Shown here: positions 10,138 to 20,589 of the stretch, piece by piece | Layout of the letters: the number at the start of each line of letters is the position of its first letter | Position numbering within the stretch: the first letter of the stretch is position 1 | Assembly: GCA_004352715.1 (NCBI GenBank) | Contig: SCFE01000002.1 | Location: 3,195,004 to 3,259,003 of the forward strand | Direction of reading: 5' to 3' | Source: Hofstenia miamia | Taxonomy: Eukaryota > Xenacoelomorpha > Acoela | DNA length: 64,000 nt | Made by a program: the position numbers and the translations under genes | Notes under the pieces: model-generated | Databases searched by the model: none | Seen by the model: only the letters and a program-made list of their open reading frames with translations | What the model was told of the DNA's origin: nothing

Positions 10138-11115
10138 TTATTCCACGTTACTTTCTTTTAAATTCTTGAATTGTTTTCCAACATCACTTTGATGTCTACA
10201 AATCATTATTTCTAACTTATCATCTACATCACACTTGATTTGAAATTGCTGCCTTATATTCTCGGGAAGACCTTTCATAATGTGTGAGAATAAATCATAT
10301 TTTGAATAATATCCACCTCTTGAACTGAGTGTCAACAATCACTCAAATTGCAACATGTAATTTCTTATATCGTCGAATTTTCTCATTTTCGTCCCATTCA
10401 ATATCAATATGTACTGATTTTTAAAACTTTCGTTTTGATAATGTTCAATAATTTTTCCAGTTAACAATTTATAATTCCTCTTTGTTTCTGAATCCAGCAT
10501 CAAATAATGTTGATATTCCGCACCTGCCAAATATAATAGGAGCCTTACGGCTGCTGCATCCTGATTCACTTTTCTTTCCCTCATGGTAAGTTCAAATAAT
10601 TCTTCGAATGTTGGAGAGTAGCTATAAATTTTTCCAGTGAATTTCTGGATCTGAGCTTTGCATAGTGTTGTCTCTTTGTTCTGTCTTTCTGGTAGTATAT
10701 ATTTCTCATATGTTGGTTTTTTCAGGCTTTTGGCTGCTACTTCCATTGTAACCCTTTTTCGTACATCTTGAGTTATTTTCTGTATAATCTTTTCTTTCTC
10801 TTCTTCCCCTTCGGCTTCCATTTCATGTACCTTTGCTCAGTTTATTACTGTGCATCACCTTGGGGTACTTAATTCTGCTTCGATAATTAGGATTTCTTCC
10901 ATTTGTATAGGTTTCGGCAAATCTGCTTCATCCTTTGAGAGTTTTATTAATCGCAGCTGATCCTTTAGATGATCAATTTCCCTTTGTTGAGTTTCATTTT
11001 CTTGCTGCAATTGGTTATTCTCAACTTCGAAGTTGTTATACATTGCCTCCCACCTTTCCTTTTGTTTGTTTATACTTTGGTTCACTTCTACCAGTTTCTG
11101 GGTTAATGTTTCCAC
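10138..11115 (-). pseudogene. gag-like region of the gypsy element
   Basis: Three open segments follow one another: 10855-11115 (a Glu/Gln/Lys-rich stretch predicted to form a coiled coil), 10339-10821 and 10138-10338. The middle segment, with LYLAGAEYQHYL and later QYILILNGTKMRKFDD, resembles the capsid-like part of gypsy Gag in layout. Stop codons and frame shifts separate the pieces. The assignment rests mainly on position upstream of the knuckle and RT. Confidence 0.6.
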
Positions 11116-11608
11116 TTGAGTTGAAAAAGGTTTCTTTGCTCATCTAATCATTGACTCATGTCATGTTTCAATTCTTTGATAATAACTTTTCTTTCACTTT
11201 CTGTCTTCTCGAATTTTTAATTCAGAAACATGATTTGGTTTTCAGTGCTAATTCGTTTTTGTGATTCTTTCATAGGGTTTCCAATATCTCGAAAGAATTC
11301 AGCCCGTTTTCCATTGGTATTGTCTGCATTTTGACATCTGTGGTAGGAGATAAGCTTTCTTTCTCGATGTAAGTAGGGCATTCGGCGTCCTGTCATGGTG
11401 CAATGTAGAATCATCGCCTAGTATCCAGTCACCTAGAGTCCATCCGCCACTCCGAGACTTCCATATTCACACAACTCAGCTCATGCTCACAAGTACAATA
11501 TTTATTATGTGTACCCTAATTATTGATGATAATAAATATATATAATTATTCAATATTCTATCTTGGTTGCTTTTCCTTTTCTTTTTTGATTTTTAATGGA
11601 TTATGCTA

Positions 11609-11625
11609 CACTAGACCACTTCGGA
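11609..11625 (-). pseudogene. tRNA-Glu 5' remnant at gypsy junction
   Basis: The first 17 bases of the tRNA survive, and the rest is replaced by the retroelement. Confidence 0.7.
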
Positions 11626-11957
11626 CATTATTTAAAATTTTTCAAATTATATATAGAGCGAAGTTGACAATAAATATTACCTTTATTGCCGCAGTTAGTA
11701 TTACGATTTCAAATATATATTTTCCGAAGATCTTATTCACAGTAAATATTAAGATTGTTTGTGGCGCATTTGTAGTATTGTCTGTTTTTTATTTTTATTA
11801 AAATAAAATAATATAAAATTAATATTGATTTTTCAAAATTACTAGAATTTCTGATAATTAAATATAATAAATTTTGAATAAGGATGTCTAGTTTACCGCA
11901 AAATTCAAAAAAAGTGACATAAAATAATTATATTCATATTCATACAATAAAAAAGTA

Positions 11958-12029
11958 TTCCCAATCCAGGAACCGAACCTGAGCCGCGTGGGTGAGAGCC
12001 ACGAATACAAACCAATACACCACTTGGGA
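11958..12029 (-). pseudogene. tRNA-Glu copy 19, decayed
   Basis: The length is 72 nt with anticodon CTC. Box A, the D arm and the T arm all carry several changes. Confidence 0.65.
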
Positions 12030-12365
12030 CATTATTTAAAATTTTTCAAATTATTTATAAAGCGAAGTTGACAATAAAAATTACCTTTATTGCCGCACTT
12101 CGTATTACGATTTCAAATATATATTTTCCGAAGATCTTGTTCACAGTAAATATTAAGATTGTTTGTGGCGCATTTGTAGTATTGTCGGTTTTTTATTTTT
12201 ATTAAAAGAAAATAATATAAAATTAATGTTGATCTTCCAAAATTACTAGAATTTCTGATAATTAAATATAATGAATTTTGAATAAGGATCACTACTGTAG
12301 CTTACTGCAAAATTCCAAAAAGGTGACATACAATAATTGTATTCATATTCATACAATAAATAATA

Positions 12366-12437
12366 TTCCCAAGCCAGAAACCAAACCCGAGCCGCGTGAG
12401 TGAGAGCCACAAATCCAAACCACTACACCACATGGGA
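12366..12437 (-). pseudogene. tRNA-Glu copy 20, decayed
   Basis: The length is 72 nt with anticodon CTC. The T arm and acceptor are mutated, and one anticodon-stem change is present. Confidence 0.65.
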
Positions 12438-12769
12438 CATTATTTAAAATTTTTCAAATTATTTATAATGCGGAAAATTGGAAAAAACATTATCTTTATT
12501 GCTGCACGTCGTATTACGATTTCAAATATATATTTTCAGAAGATCTTTTTCACAGTAAATATTTTGATTGTTTGTTGCGCATTTGTTGTATTGTCTGTTT
12601 TTTATTTTTATTAATACAAAATAATATAAAATTCACGTTAATTTTCCAAAATTACTAAAATTCTGATTATTAAATATAATAAATTTTGAATATGGATCAC
12701 TAGTTTACTGCAAAATTCAAAAAAAGTGAGATACAATAATTATATTTATATTCATGCAATGAAAAAATA

Positions 12770-12831
12770 TTACCAAGCCGGGAATCTGACCGGGTGAGAG
12801 CCACGAATCCTCACCACTAGACCACTTGTGA
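12770..12831 (-). pseudogene. tRNA-Glu copy 21, internally deleted
   Basis: Ten bases are missing from the T arm and variable region. This is the last unit before a non-LTR retrotransposon takes over. Confidence 0.7.
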
Positions 12832-12975
12832 CATTATTTAAAATTTGTAGATAATCTTTCGATAATAATCCTATGAGAAATACTCTCAAAATTCTTCAAG
12901 AAATCCACAGCTTTTAATAGTACACCAGAATTACTTTGTTATTAATATGTCTGGAGATAAGATTAGTAATCTTGA

Positions 12976-13746
12976 TTAATGCAATAGTAGTAGATCGTTT
13001 TTTAGTGTACGCACATTGATATTGTCCAGTTGGGCAATAATTTCATGATTGATAGTATTGTAAATAATTCGTTCAAGAATTTTGGAGAGAAAAGGGATCG
13101 TTGATACTGGTTTAAAAAAATCTATTGAATCTTTGCTTTTAGGATTGAGTGTGGTCATTGATCTTTTCCACCTAGACGGGAAGCATCTCTTTTCTATACA
13201 GATGCTATAAATATTTCACAAGGAATCTGAAACCCAAAGAGCACCTTTTTTCAGTAGGAATGAAGGAATTTCAAAAGAATCCTGTGATTTATTAGCCTTT
13301 GATTTGGTTAAAAGATGATACACATCATGCGGAAGGATGGTATGTGACCAGTCATCATCTATAAACGATTCCACTATAGAGGGAGGGGTCAATATCCAAT
13401 ATAATGCCCGCAAATGAGTCAGATAAATTTTTGAGACCTTCCGTGTGCTATTTGAAAGAATCTAAGTATTCTTCAAGCTTATTCGACTTCATCATCAACC
13501 ACTTTCCAAGATGTTTTTCATAGCGACATTTCTTGAACCTGCTTAGCTTAGCAGGTTCTTCAACTTAAAAAAAATAATGTTTCTTTTGAGTCTTATTTTG
13601 TTAAAGTAATAGTTCTTTTTGCACTCGAGAAAATTCAAGATACCCGTAATCCATCTGTGTTCATTGGAAAACCTGCAAATTTTGTATATGGGAATAACTT
13701 TAAATGTCTCATAGAAGTAATTCAATTTATCATCGATATCATTCAA
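12976..13746 (-). pseudogene. Linker and 5' RT fragment of the same element
   Basis: Piece 13543-13746 (NDIDDKLNYFYETF, RWITGIL) matches the endonuclease-RT linker. Piece 13216-13413 (DVYHLLTKSKANKSQDSFEIPSFLLKK) and 12976-13158 (STIPFLSKILERIIYNTIN) match the first RT blocks. Frame breaks separate them and the YADD block is absent. Confidence 0.7.
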
Positions 13747-13809
13747 ATAGTAGATTGGACCAAGTTACCAGAAGAAGTTTTAGATTGACATAGTGTAGGG
13801 CCATTAGAT

Positions 13810-14064
13810 CTACTTGAATGAGACATTCGAATAAAATTTTTTAAAAATGACCAACTTTAATGTGAGACCACACGCATACACCCCACCAGCTTTGATAGAG
13901 CGATCACATCTTATAGGGCCATAGTAATTATCCAGATAGAAAGTCTTGCCATCTTTTAAAGCCTTATTCCAGCTCTCAGAAATACAAATACCTTTTGGCA
14001 TTAAAGAGGAACAAATTAATCTGACATTATCAATTTTATTGACTACCAATTGAGAATTGAACAT
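13810..14064 (-). pseudogene. APE-type endonuclease fragment of non-LTR element
   Basis: The segment ICISESWNK followed by YYGPIRCDRSIKAGGVYACG matches the (S)ETW and RxDR...GGGV blocks of apurinic-like endonucleases in Jockey/CR1 elements. The domain would nick target DNA to prime reverse transcription. Only the N-terminal half remains. Confidence 0.7.
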
Positions 14065-14450
14065 AAGAATACTAGGGTATGATATTCAACAATCAATATG
14101 AATCATGGCACCATCTTTAAAGAGTTTAAGGTCCTTTATTTTAGGGAATTCTGATCAGCATCATTCTTAATGAATTCAAACCTATATTTTAATAATTTCT
14201 TTTCCAATAGTCTTTTTACGCTTATCTAATCTTTAAGGATAAATATTCTGTCCTTGAAGTTTTTGAGCTTAGGAGCATTGATCAGTATAAGGCTCTTTGC
14301 CCAATGGTCATTGAGAGTCACAATAACCAATCCTTCTTTGTTTTCTTTAATGACACCAACCGGAATAACAAATAAAGGCCTCTATCCTATTACTGACCTT
14401 AAATTGACTAATGTAATCAACTTCCAGTGGATGATGTAGCCAGTATATTT

Positions 14451-14914
14451 GTATACATTATTTTGTAGTAGTAATTGTTTTTAGTCAGTTGGGTAAAGTC
14501 GTGTTTTGTTCAGTCGGTCGTGTAATAAAATACACAATTCGGGTTCGTGTAAACATTTTGAGTAAATGCCCATCATGAGACTTGAGGCAACTATTCAATT
14601 AATATTGAGAAAACAACGGCAAAAACTTACAAAATCTAAGTGTACTCATTAGCAAAATATATGTGGATTAAAATACTTCAAGCATAACTGACATTTTATA
14701 ATTAATTTTTCTGAAAAAAATTTAAATTGTGTATGTTTTTTAAAAAAAAGTCCAAAACATTATTTTGAAAAATAGCAAGGAAAACAAACTTTGAAAAATT
14801 ATATGCGTTAAATGAATTTATGATAAAATATAAAATATTTGGGCTTAATTTTAATTAAAAACGTAAATTTAATGTTCAGTATAAATCAAATTGAAAGTAA
14901 ATATAAATTTGTCT
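14451..14914. other. Non-coding AT-rich stretch
   Basis: No gene or RNA is seen between the retrotransposon and the glycosyltransferase stop codon. On the minus strand it should contain the 3' untranslated region of that gene; an ATTAAA lies about 45 bases beyond the stop. Confidence 0.5.
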
Positions 14915-15181
14915 TTAATCCGAATCTTGAAATATTTTGCGACTTTGAAGCCAATCTACAAATTTTGCCCTTTTATATTCTTCTTGACAAAATTCCATTT
15001 CACTTTTCGGTACATTTGATTTAAATGGTTCGTTAATTCCTGCTTCTTCTCTAAGTGTGATGAGATCTCTGAGATGAAAAGATGCGCCAATATTGATATT
15101 GATGAAATTGGGTTGGATGTTGCTATATGATTTCAAGCAGCGATGTGGATCAATAAACTCACAATAATTTGTTTTGTGAAT
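14915..15181 (-). CDS. GT92 gene exon 4 (last)
   Basis: This 267-nt exon encodes residues 377-464 and the TAA stop. It starts after AATTCTTTAG in phase 0. It has DPHRCLKSYS and NINIGASFHLRDL, then a charged C-terminus. The phase match and single open frame support it, but the C-terminal part is less conserved in the family, so the link is a little less certain than for exons 1-3. Confidence 0.75.
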   Translation of the reverse strand: MHKTNYCEFIDPHRCLKSYSNIQPNFININIGASFHLRDLITLREEAGINEPFKSNVPKSEMEFCQEEYKRAKFVDWLQSRKIFQDSD

Positions 15182-18100
15182 CTAAAGAATTTTCTTGATA
15201 AATCTTTTAAAAATTATTTATATAAAATTAATAATTATTTTAAGTTTTTGACATAAAAAGCAACTTTTTTAAAGCAAAAATCAAAATCTCCTATTGTTCA
15301 GCTTCATGATTCCAATACTTGCTTAGTGAACCTTTGCCTATTCGACTCAAATTCGATAAGGCATCCACCTCATGGTGGCATCCCATCTTAATGATAGAAC
15401 TGAGAGAATGCCTGAAATTTAAATTGGCATTACCTTGTTTGGAACGCTTCACACTGTTTTACATTAGTTGCGCTATCAAAAGAGTCCTAAATTTATACCA
15501 AGTCCCGAAACTTTGGAGACATTAAACAAGTTGTATAACAAATGCAATCATACATACTATGCTCGCATGGAGGACATAATAACAAGGTTCTTATTGTTAG
15601 TATGTTGAAACCCAGGTGATCGCTAATAGAAAAACTGGGCTCACGACTCGAGGGTATTAGTGCCCAGTGCATAAGTGCGTCTCATGGATCAGTTGCAGTG
15701 GTTAAAGGTCTGTCTTTGGGATAAGTTTTCGTTCAGCATTCTTATCCAGCGCATTCTCATTATTAAATTCGTAGTTGCCACAATTTCATTAGGATTCTCG
15801 TTTGACCTCAATGAAAGAGAATTTTTATAGCATTAGTTTTACTCAGTTAACTAGATTCAACACTGAACAACAGCCTGCATGATGGGAACTCTAGGTCTTT
15901 CCACTTTTTCATCAACATCGCATCTCTACGATCAATCATTTTGCAAGTATTCATTTCTAAAATCAAATTCAGCGTATACCGTTGCTATTCTTCTTTGTAA
16001 GTTCAACTACAATTTAAGCACAAACAATATTTTTTAAATATTTCTCTTACGCTAACAACTAAATCAAATTTTGCACTTATAGGTTAATTCTTCTCAACCT
16101 TTTCTGTATTTGCCTATGTTTGCAATTTCAGCATTTTTTGAAAATTTCAAATATTATTAATATTAATTTTACAATTGAAATTAAATAAAAAAATAGAGAT
16201 GTACTTTAAGGGACTTTCTTAAACCTGTTTGAAGAAAAATTTTTCATCTTAAAGACTAATATGTTTTGAGCATATGCATATATCTAGCAAATTTCTAGTT
16301 CTGTAATTTACTGTTAATATAAAGACCGAAGGCAGAGTGGCTGCTTTGATAAAATGCAAAAGTTTTAATCATGTAGCATGTTATGCATAAGCTAGCAGTT
16401 AAAATACTTGCATGTATCGCTAAAAAGTTGAACCTAAATCTAAATAGTTATCAAAATTGTGCTTAATTTACATTATTTCTGTGATACTTACTTGTTTATG
16501 AAATTTCTGATTAACTGAACACCACTGATATTTCATAATAGTTCTGTTATAATGATTTGTGTAGGTTTTGCCATCGCGAGGGACATCACTCAAAAAATTT
16601 TCGCAACCAATGTAGAACCGGCAATCAGTAAATACTAAGGAAGTGATAGCGGCGTTGTTCGCTGATGCATGAGTAATAAACTCCGTTAAAGTTGGGATTT
16701 GCATCGAGCTATTCCAAACCAACAACTAAAATTTATCCATTAGAATATTACATGGTCCTAAGTTTCAGGAATTATTTTGGTCGTGCGAAATTGCAACGGG
16801 GCTCAGTTTTCCTTCCGCACATCTAAATGACAAATATACTATTGAATTGCTCTATAACGAAAAAATTTGGGTGGTGCTTGGAAAAGAAGCATTCTCTTAC
16901 AAAAATATTTTGGCACTTTATTCATGTTTTGTCTCAGATTTGTGTACACCACTGGGCATTGCAGTTCACTAAATTAATTCTCATTAAGTGTATTTGTTAA
17001 TTATACTCATATTTTGTGGCATGCATTTCTTTTGCATCTTGTCTGTTTCTATTGCGATCAACGAAATCAAAAATAGATGACAAGTTGGCTTACACCGAAC
17101 AATATTATATCGACCATGTTTGTTGTTTCCCTTGCATGATCGTTAGAAAGCAATTGTAATGCATATTAAAGCTTGCTTAATTCCCAGTTTTTAAAACATA
17201 TAAAGAAGCGTTGCCGCAGAAGTGGGAATGGAAACGAATATCCTAGTACTGTCTCACAAGTAGCAGCAATTCATTTAAAAGAAAACTTTATTCGAAATGT
17301 TGCAATTAATGAATTCTGACAGTGGCTTGTTCTACTTCTATTTTTCAAAAACTGCAGAAGTTTCTTCAGAGAAAGTCGGATTTAACTGAGGGAGTATTGC
17401 CCAGGGTGACATTTTGGGATTGGGATCTTAAATGGGATAAATCTTTGATTGGGACTGGCACATATATTCAATCGTTGGGTTTATAATAGGCTCAATGGAT
17501 AATTACAGTGATATGTTGTTGGTTTTGTTCCTTTTTTATTTGACAGGGACCATGTGCAGTTTACTCTTTCTTAGCGATAGATTACTGTTAGATTGTAGGA
17601 AATTGTCACCGATGATATAATTCTAACGTGTGACATTACCTTGTTTGGAACGCTTCACACTCTTTTTGCAACAATTTATTTACCTTAAATTCCCGACGAA
17701 TTCCCTCATTTTGGTATGATTTTCTTAAAAAAAATGCTTATAACTCAAGAACTAATCATCAAGCTATAAAAACCTGTATGAACTACTGGATTGACTTCTG
17801 GAGACAGTTTAAGGTTAACGAAATTTAAAATTTCTTATTCATAGATAAAGCAAGAAAGAGTATTTGGCTCCATACTATAGAAATGTTATCACCCGTTTAC
17901 CTATAGTTTTTGATTGACTAAATTTGTGCCCAAGAATTTTTTTTGATTGAGTTAATTGGTGGCTGAGGATGGTTTTTGTTACACCCAATTTCTATTTGTA
18001 CAGACAATGAACAGTGTTCGATTTGGCTGCGCCCTGCGTGAGCATTTTTCATCTATTTGTTTGGAAAAAGCAACAAATAATGAAGAGAATAATGATTTGA

Positions 18101-20552
18101 AGTAATCAAGGATCAATTGAATGCAATTGAAGTGTGTCCAATTGATTGCTGACGAAACGCTATATATGGCATGATGTGAGCGTGCGAAAATATCCAAAAA
18201 ACAATTTGAAATTAATGTCGACGTTTCAGAAAAATTGCCTTAGGCTTTTTATGCTCATGGCTATCCACTCAAGCCTAGAATAACCAAAAATGCTGTTTGA
18301 TGCAATTGAAATATAGGGTCAAACGCATCTTTTATCACTTGATATTCACTTGTTTGGCTCATCAATTAGTATGAAAATTTAACTCGGATCCGAAATATCT
18401 GTTTTCAAAGTTTGAGGAAAGCAGAATGGTATTTGGTGCCATTTTGGAATTTCGGGCTCCTATTTTTAGTCAGAGCTGAAGGAACTATGAATAGTTTGAA
18501 TTGTCATTCAAATTCGCATTTACCATAAACTGCTGCCTGTTGCAGTTCAACGATATCAAAAATTATAGCTTGTTTGGCTAGTGTTGACCTGCCTACAAAG
18601 TCAAATGTTCTCGTGAGTAAAGTCGTTTCCACCATAAATACTAGATCAGTTGAAGATCGCCATCGGCTAAAAACTTTAAACAGTCGTGGTTGAAGGGAAT
18701 TATTAAGTTTGAAAAATGAAGTAAAACCATTTCTAGTACAGCACCCACTACAACAAATGCGCTACTACAGAAATTTCTTTATTATTCTGAAAACTCTATG
18801 CCAGTTGTGTTTTGGGAAATATGCGTTATAGAACTCCCTTTTTATAACTTAAAACTAAACAAATTTTGTCTATTCCCGGAGTAAGTGTCATAATTGAGAA
18901 TCTATTTATTGAAAGTGACGTGCTTTGGAAATTTTTTAAAGCATTTGGAAATTAAGCAACTTGCCAATTAAGTTTTTTCTGGTAAAGTAGTTAATTACAT
19001 TGTCAAATGGAAAGATAGTTTTCAATGATACGCACTTTTTGTGTTATAGATTACTAATCCATTGTGATTTACAATCTTAAATTGTGTTTCTGTTGCATAA
19101 ATTTGTCACGTTTATTTATTTTTTTTCAAAGCTCATGTTCTCAAATGGGATAAGAATTTTACATTTGGGTTGTAGCAAAATTTGGTCCGAAATAACACTT
19201 TGACTAACAGAATATCATGAGAAAAATTTTTAACCCGGACATGACCCAATTCCTCCTCTGAATTGAATTTAGAACCTTATGCATATCTGAAAAAGTTGGA
19301 ATATATTTCTTTTAAAACCGTGGGATTTGACAAAACCTGTTCGGGAATGGAATGCGCATGAGAACGAAAAACAAATTTTTTAAGATGCCAATTAATATAT
19401 ATATTTGCTTAACATTTTCTACTATGTTTCATATGCCAACATTATGCAAAACAGTGAAGATGATCTCCATTGCTTTGCTTCCACATAGTAGAGTGTTTGT
19501 AGATTGATAGTTCTGCGGAAGCCTGGAAATAACAAAGATATATGAAGAATACAAAAATTTTTAAGCCAGAATTGAGTTTTAGATTTATTCAGACAAACTA
19601 TTGCTAATGTTGAAAATAGGCATGACCACTTTGTATTAGAACCTAAAAAAACCATTGAGAAATTTTAGATCAACGCAATTTTTTACATCGCTTTTTAAGG
19701 CCGTTGCTCTACTAAATGTTTCATGGTGTTCGATAAATAGTATGATAAATTCTTTTCAGTACGTGAGTTCCACTAAAAATTTATGCTGGAATCTTTCTAG
19801 AATAGTAATGAAACCTATTTCAAATAGAAAAGTTTCATAGATGCATTTACTACTGATGCTTCACTCTAAATAATTGGCAAGGATAGTTGGGTTTAGAAGC
19901 AAATTATTTACGTTCATATATATTAAGGCATATCACATTAGATTACCCAATAATTTAAGCTTAAAATTTAAACTTATTAACTGCTTTACTTTAAAATTCA
20001 ACATTACCTCATCTAAATCATGAACGACGATGTAGTTGTACATCAAAGAGTTAGTTATCATACAATAATTCAATATTATATTTTGAAGATTAACCACATG
20101 CTTCCATCCATATGTCTCGCTGTCCTGATTCTTCAGTGCAGTTATTGTTCTTAGTTCCACTTTCACTCCGTTTCTGGAATATTTTTTGAGAATTTGCCAA
20201 ACTTTTCTATCAGAGACTAATTCTGGTGTTGTTATCATTGTAAAATGAAAACCCGAGACCCCAATTGATTTGTAATATGCAAGAAATTCATTGATACGTT
20301 CATGATCGGACGATGTCTGTCCTGGCAGTTTATAAACTGCACTTGAACAGTATCCAATGTCACTCTTCTCTTCTACTTCAGGTTGAATTTCCACATTTAA
20401 TTTATTTGTAATTTCTTCATTCGAATTTCTAAGCAAATTTCAATGGTAATTAATAGTGTTTGTCATTGCTGCTGTTTGGATATATTTGGAGTTTCGTGGT
20501 ACTTTACTTAAAAAATTACCAAAATCTGACAAAAGTAGCACCTATCTTTATA

Positions 20553-20589
<37 letters not shown>

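Larger units (their letters stand above)
7366..11608 (-). mobile_element. Degenerate Ty3/gypsy-type LTR retrotransposon (gag-protease-RT-RNase H)
   Basis: On the minus strand the order is a coiled-coil and gag-like region, a CCHC-like knuckle, an aspartic-protease remnant, reverse transcriptase and RNase H, which is the Ty3/gypsy order. Several stop codons and frame changes split the reading frame, so this copy is dead. No integrase is visible after RNase H, and I could not identify LTRs. The left edge falls about 18 bp beyond a tRNA 3' end. The right edge falls inside the same tRNA, leaving only its first 17 bases (11609-11625). About 55 bp of tRNA are missing, so simple integration alone does not explain the junction. 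Confidence 0.85.
1..12850 (-). repeat. Tandem array of ~403-bp units, each with a tRNA-Glu gene
   Basis: The same unit repeats head to tail, with tRNA 3' ends at 302, 705, 1108, 1509, 2060, 2434, 3161, 3569, 3974, 4377, 4778, 5168, 5572, 5976, 6382 and 6979, and then 11958, 12366 and 12770 beyond an inserted retroelement. Typical spacing is 401-408 bp. Each unit has a minus-strand tRNA of about 72 nt, a T-run just downstream that fits a Pol III terminator, and an AT-rich spacer of about 330 bp with conserved blocks such as gcttgttgcgcatttgt. The array runs off the left edge and holds a 560-base gap, so the true copy number is unknown. Units at the left are nearly identical; those at the right have diverged in both spacer and tRNA. 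Confidence 0.95.
12856..14450 (-). mobile_element. Degenerate CR1/Jockey-like non-LTR retrotransposon
   Basis: Minus-strand pieces appear in the right order: a short ORF1-like piece (about 14200-14440, with APKLKNFKDRIFIL), an APE-type endonuclease piece (13810-14064), a linker (13543-13746) and the start of RT (12976-13413). The frames are interrupted and the RT stops after its first motifs, so the 3' part is missing. The element abuts the last tRNA unit, marking the right end of the array. Confidence 0.75.
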
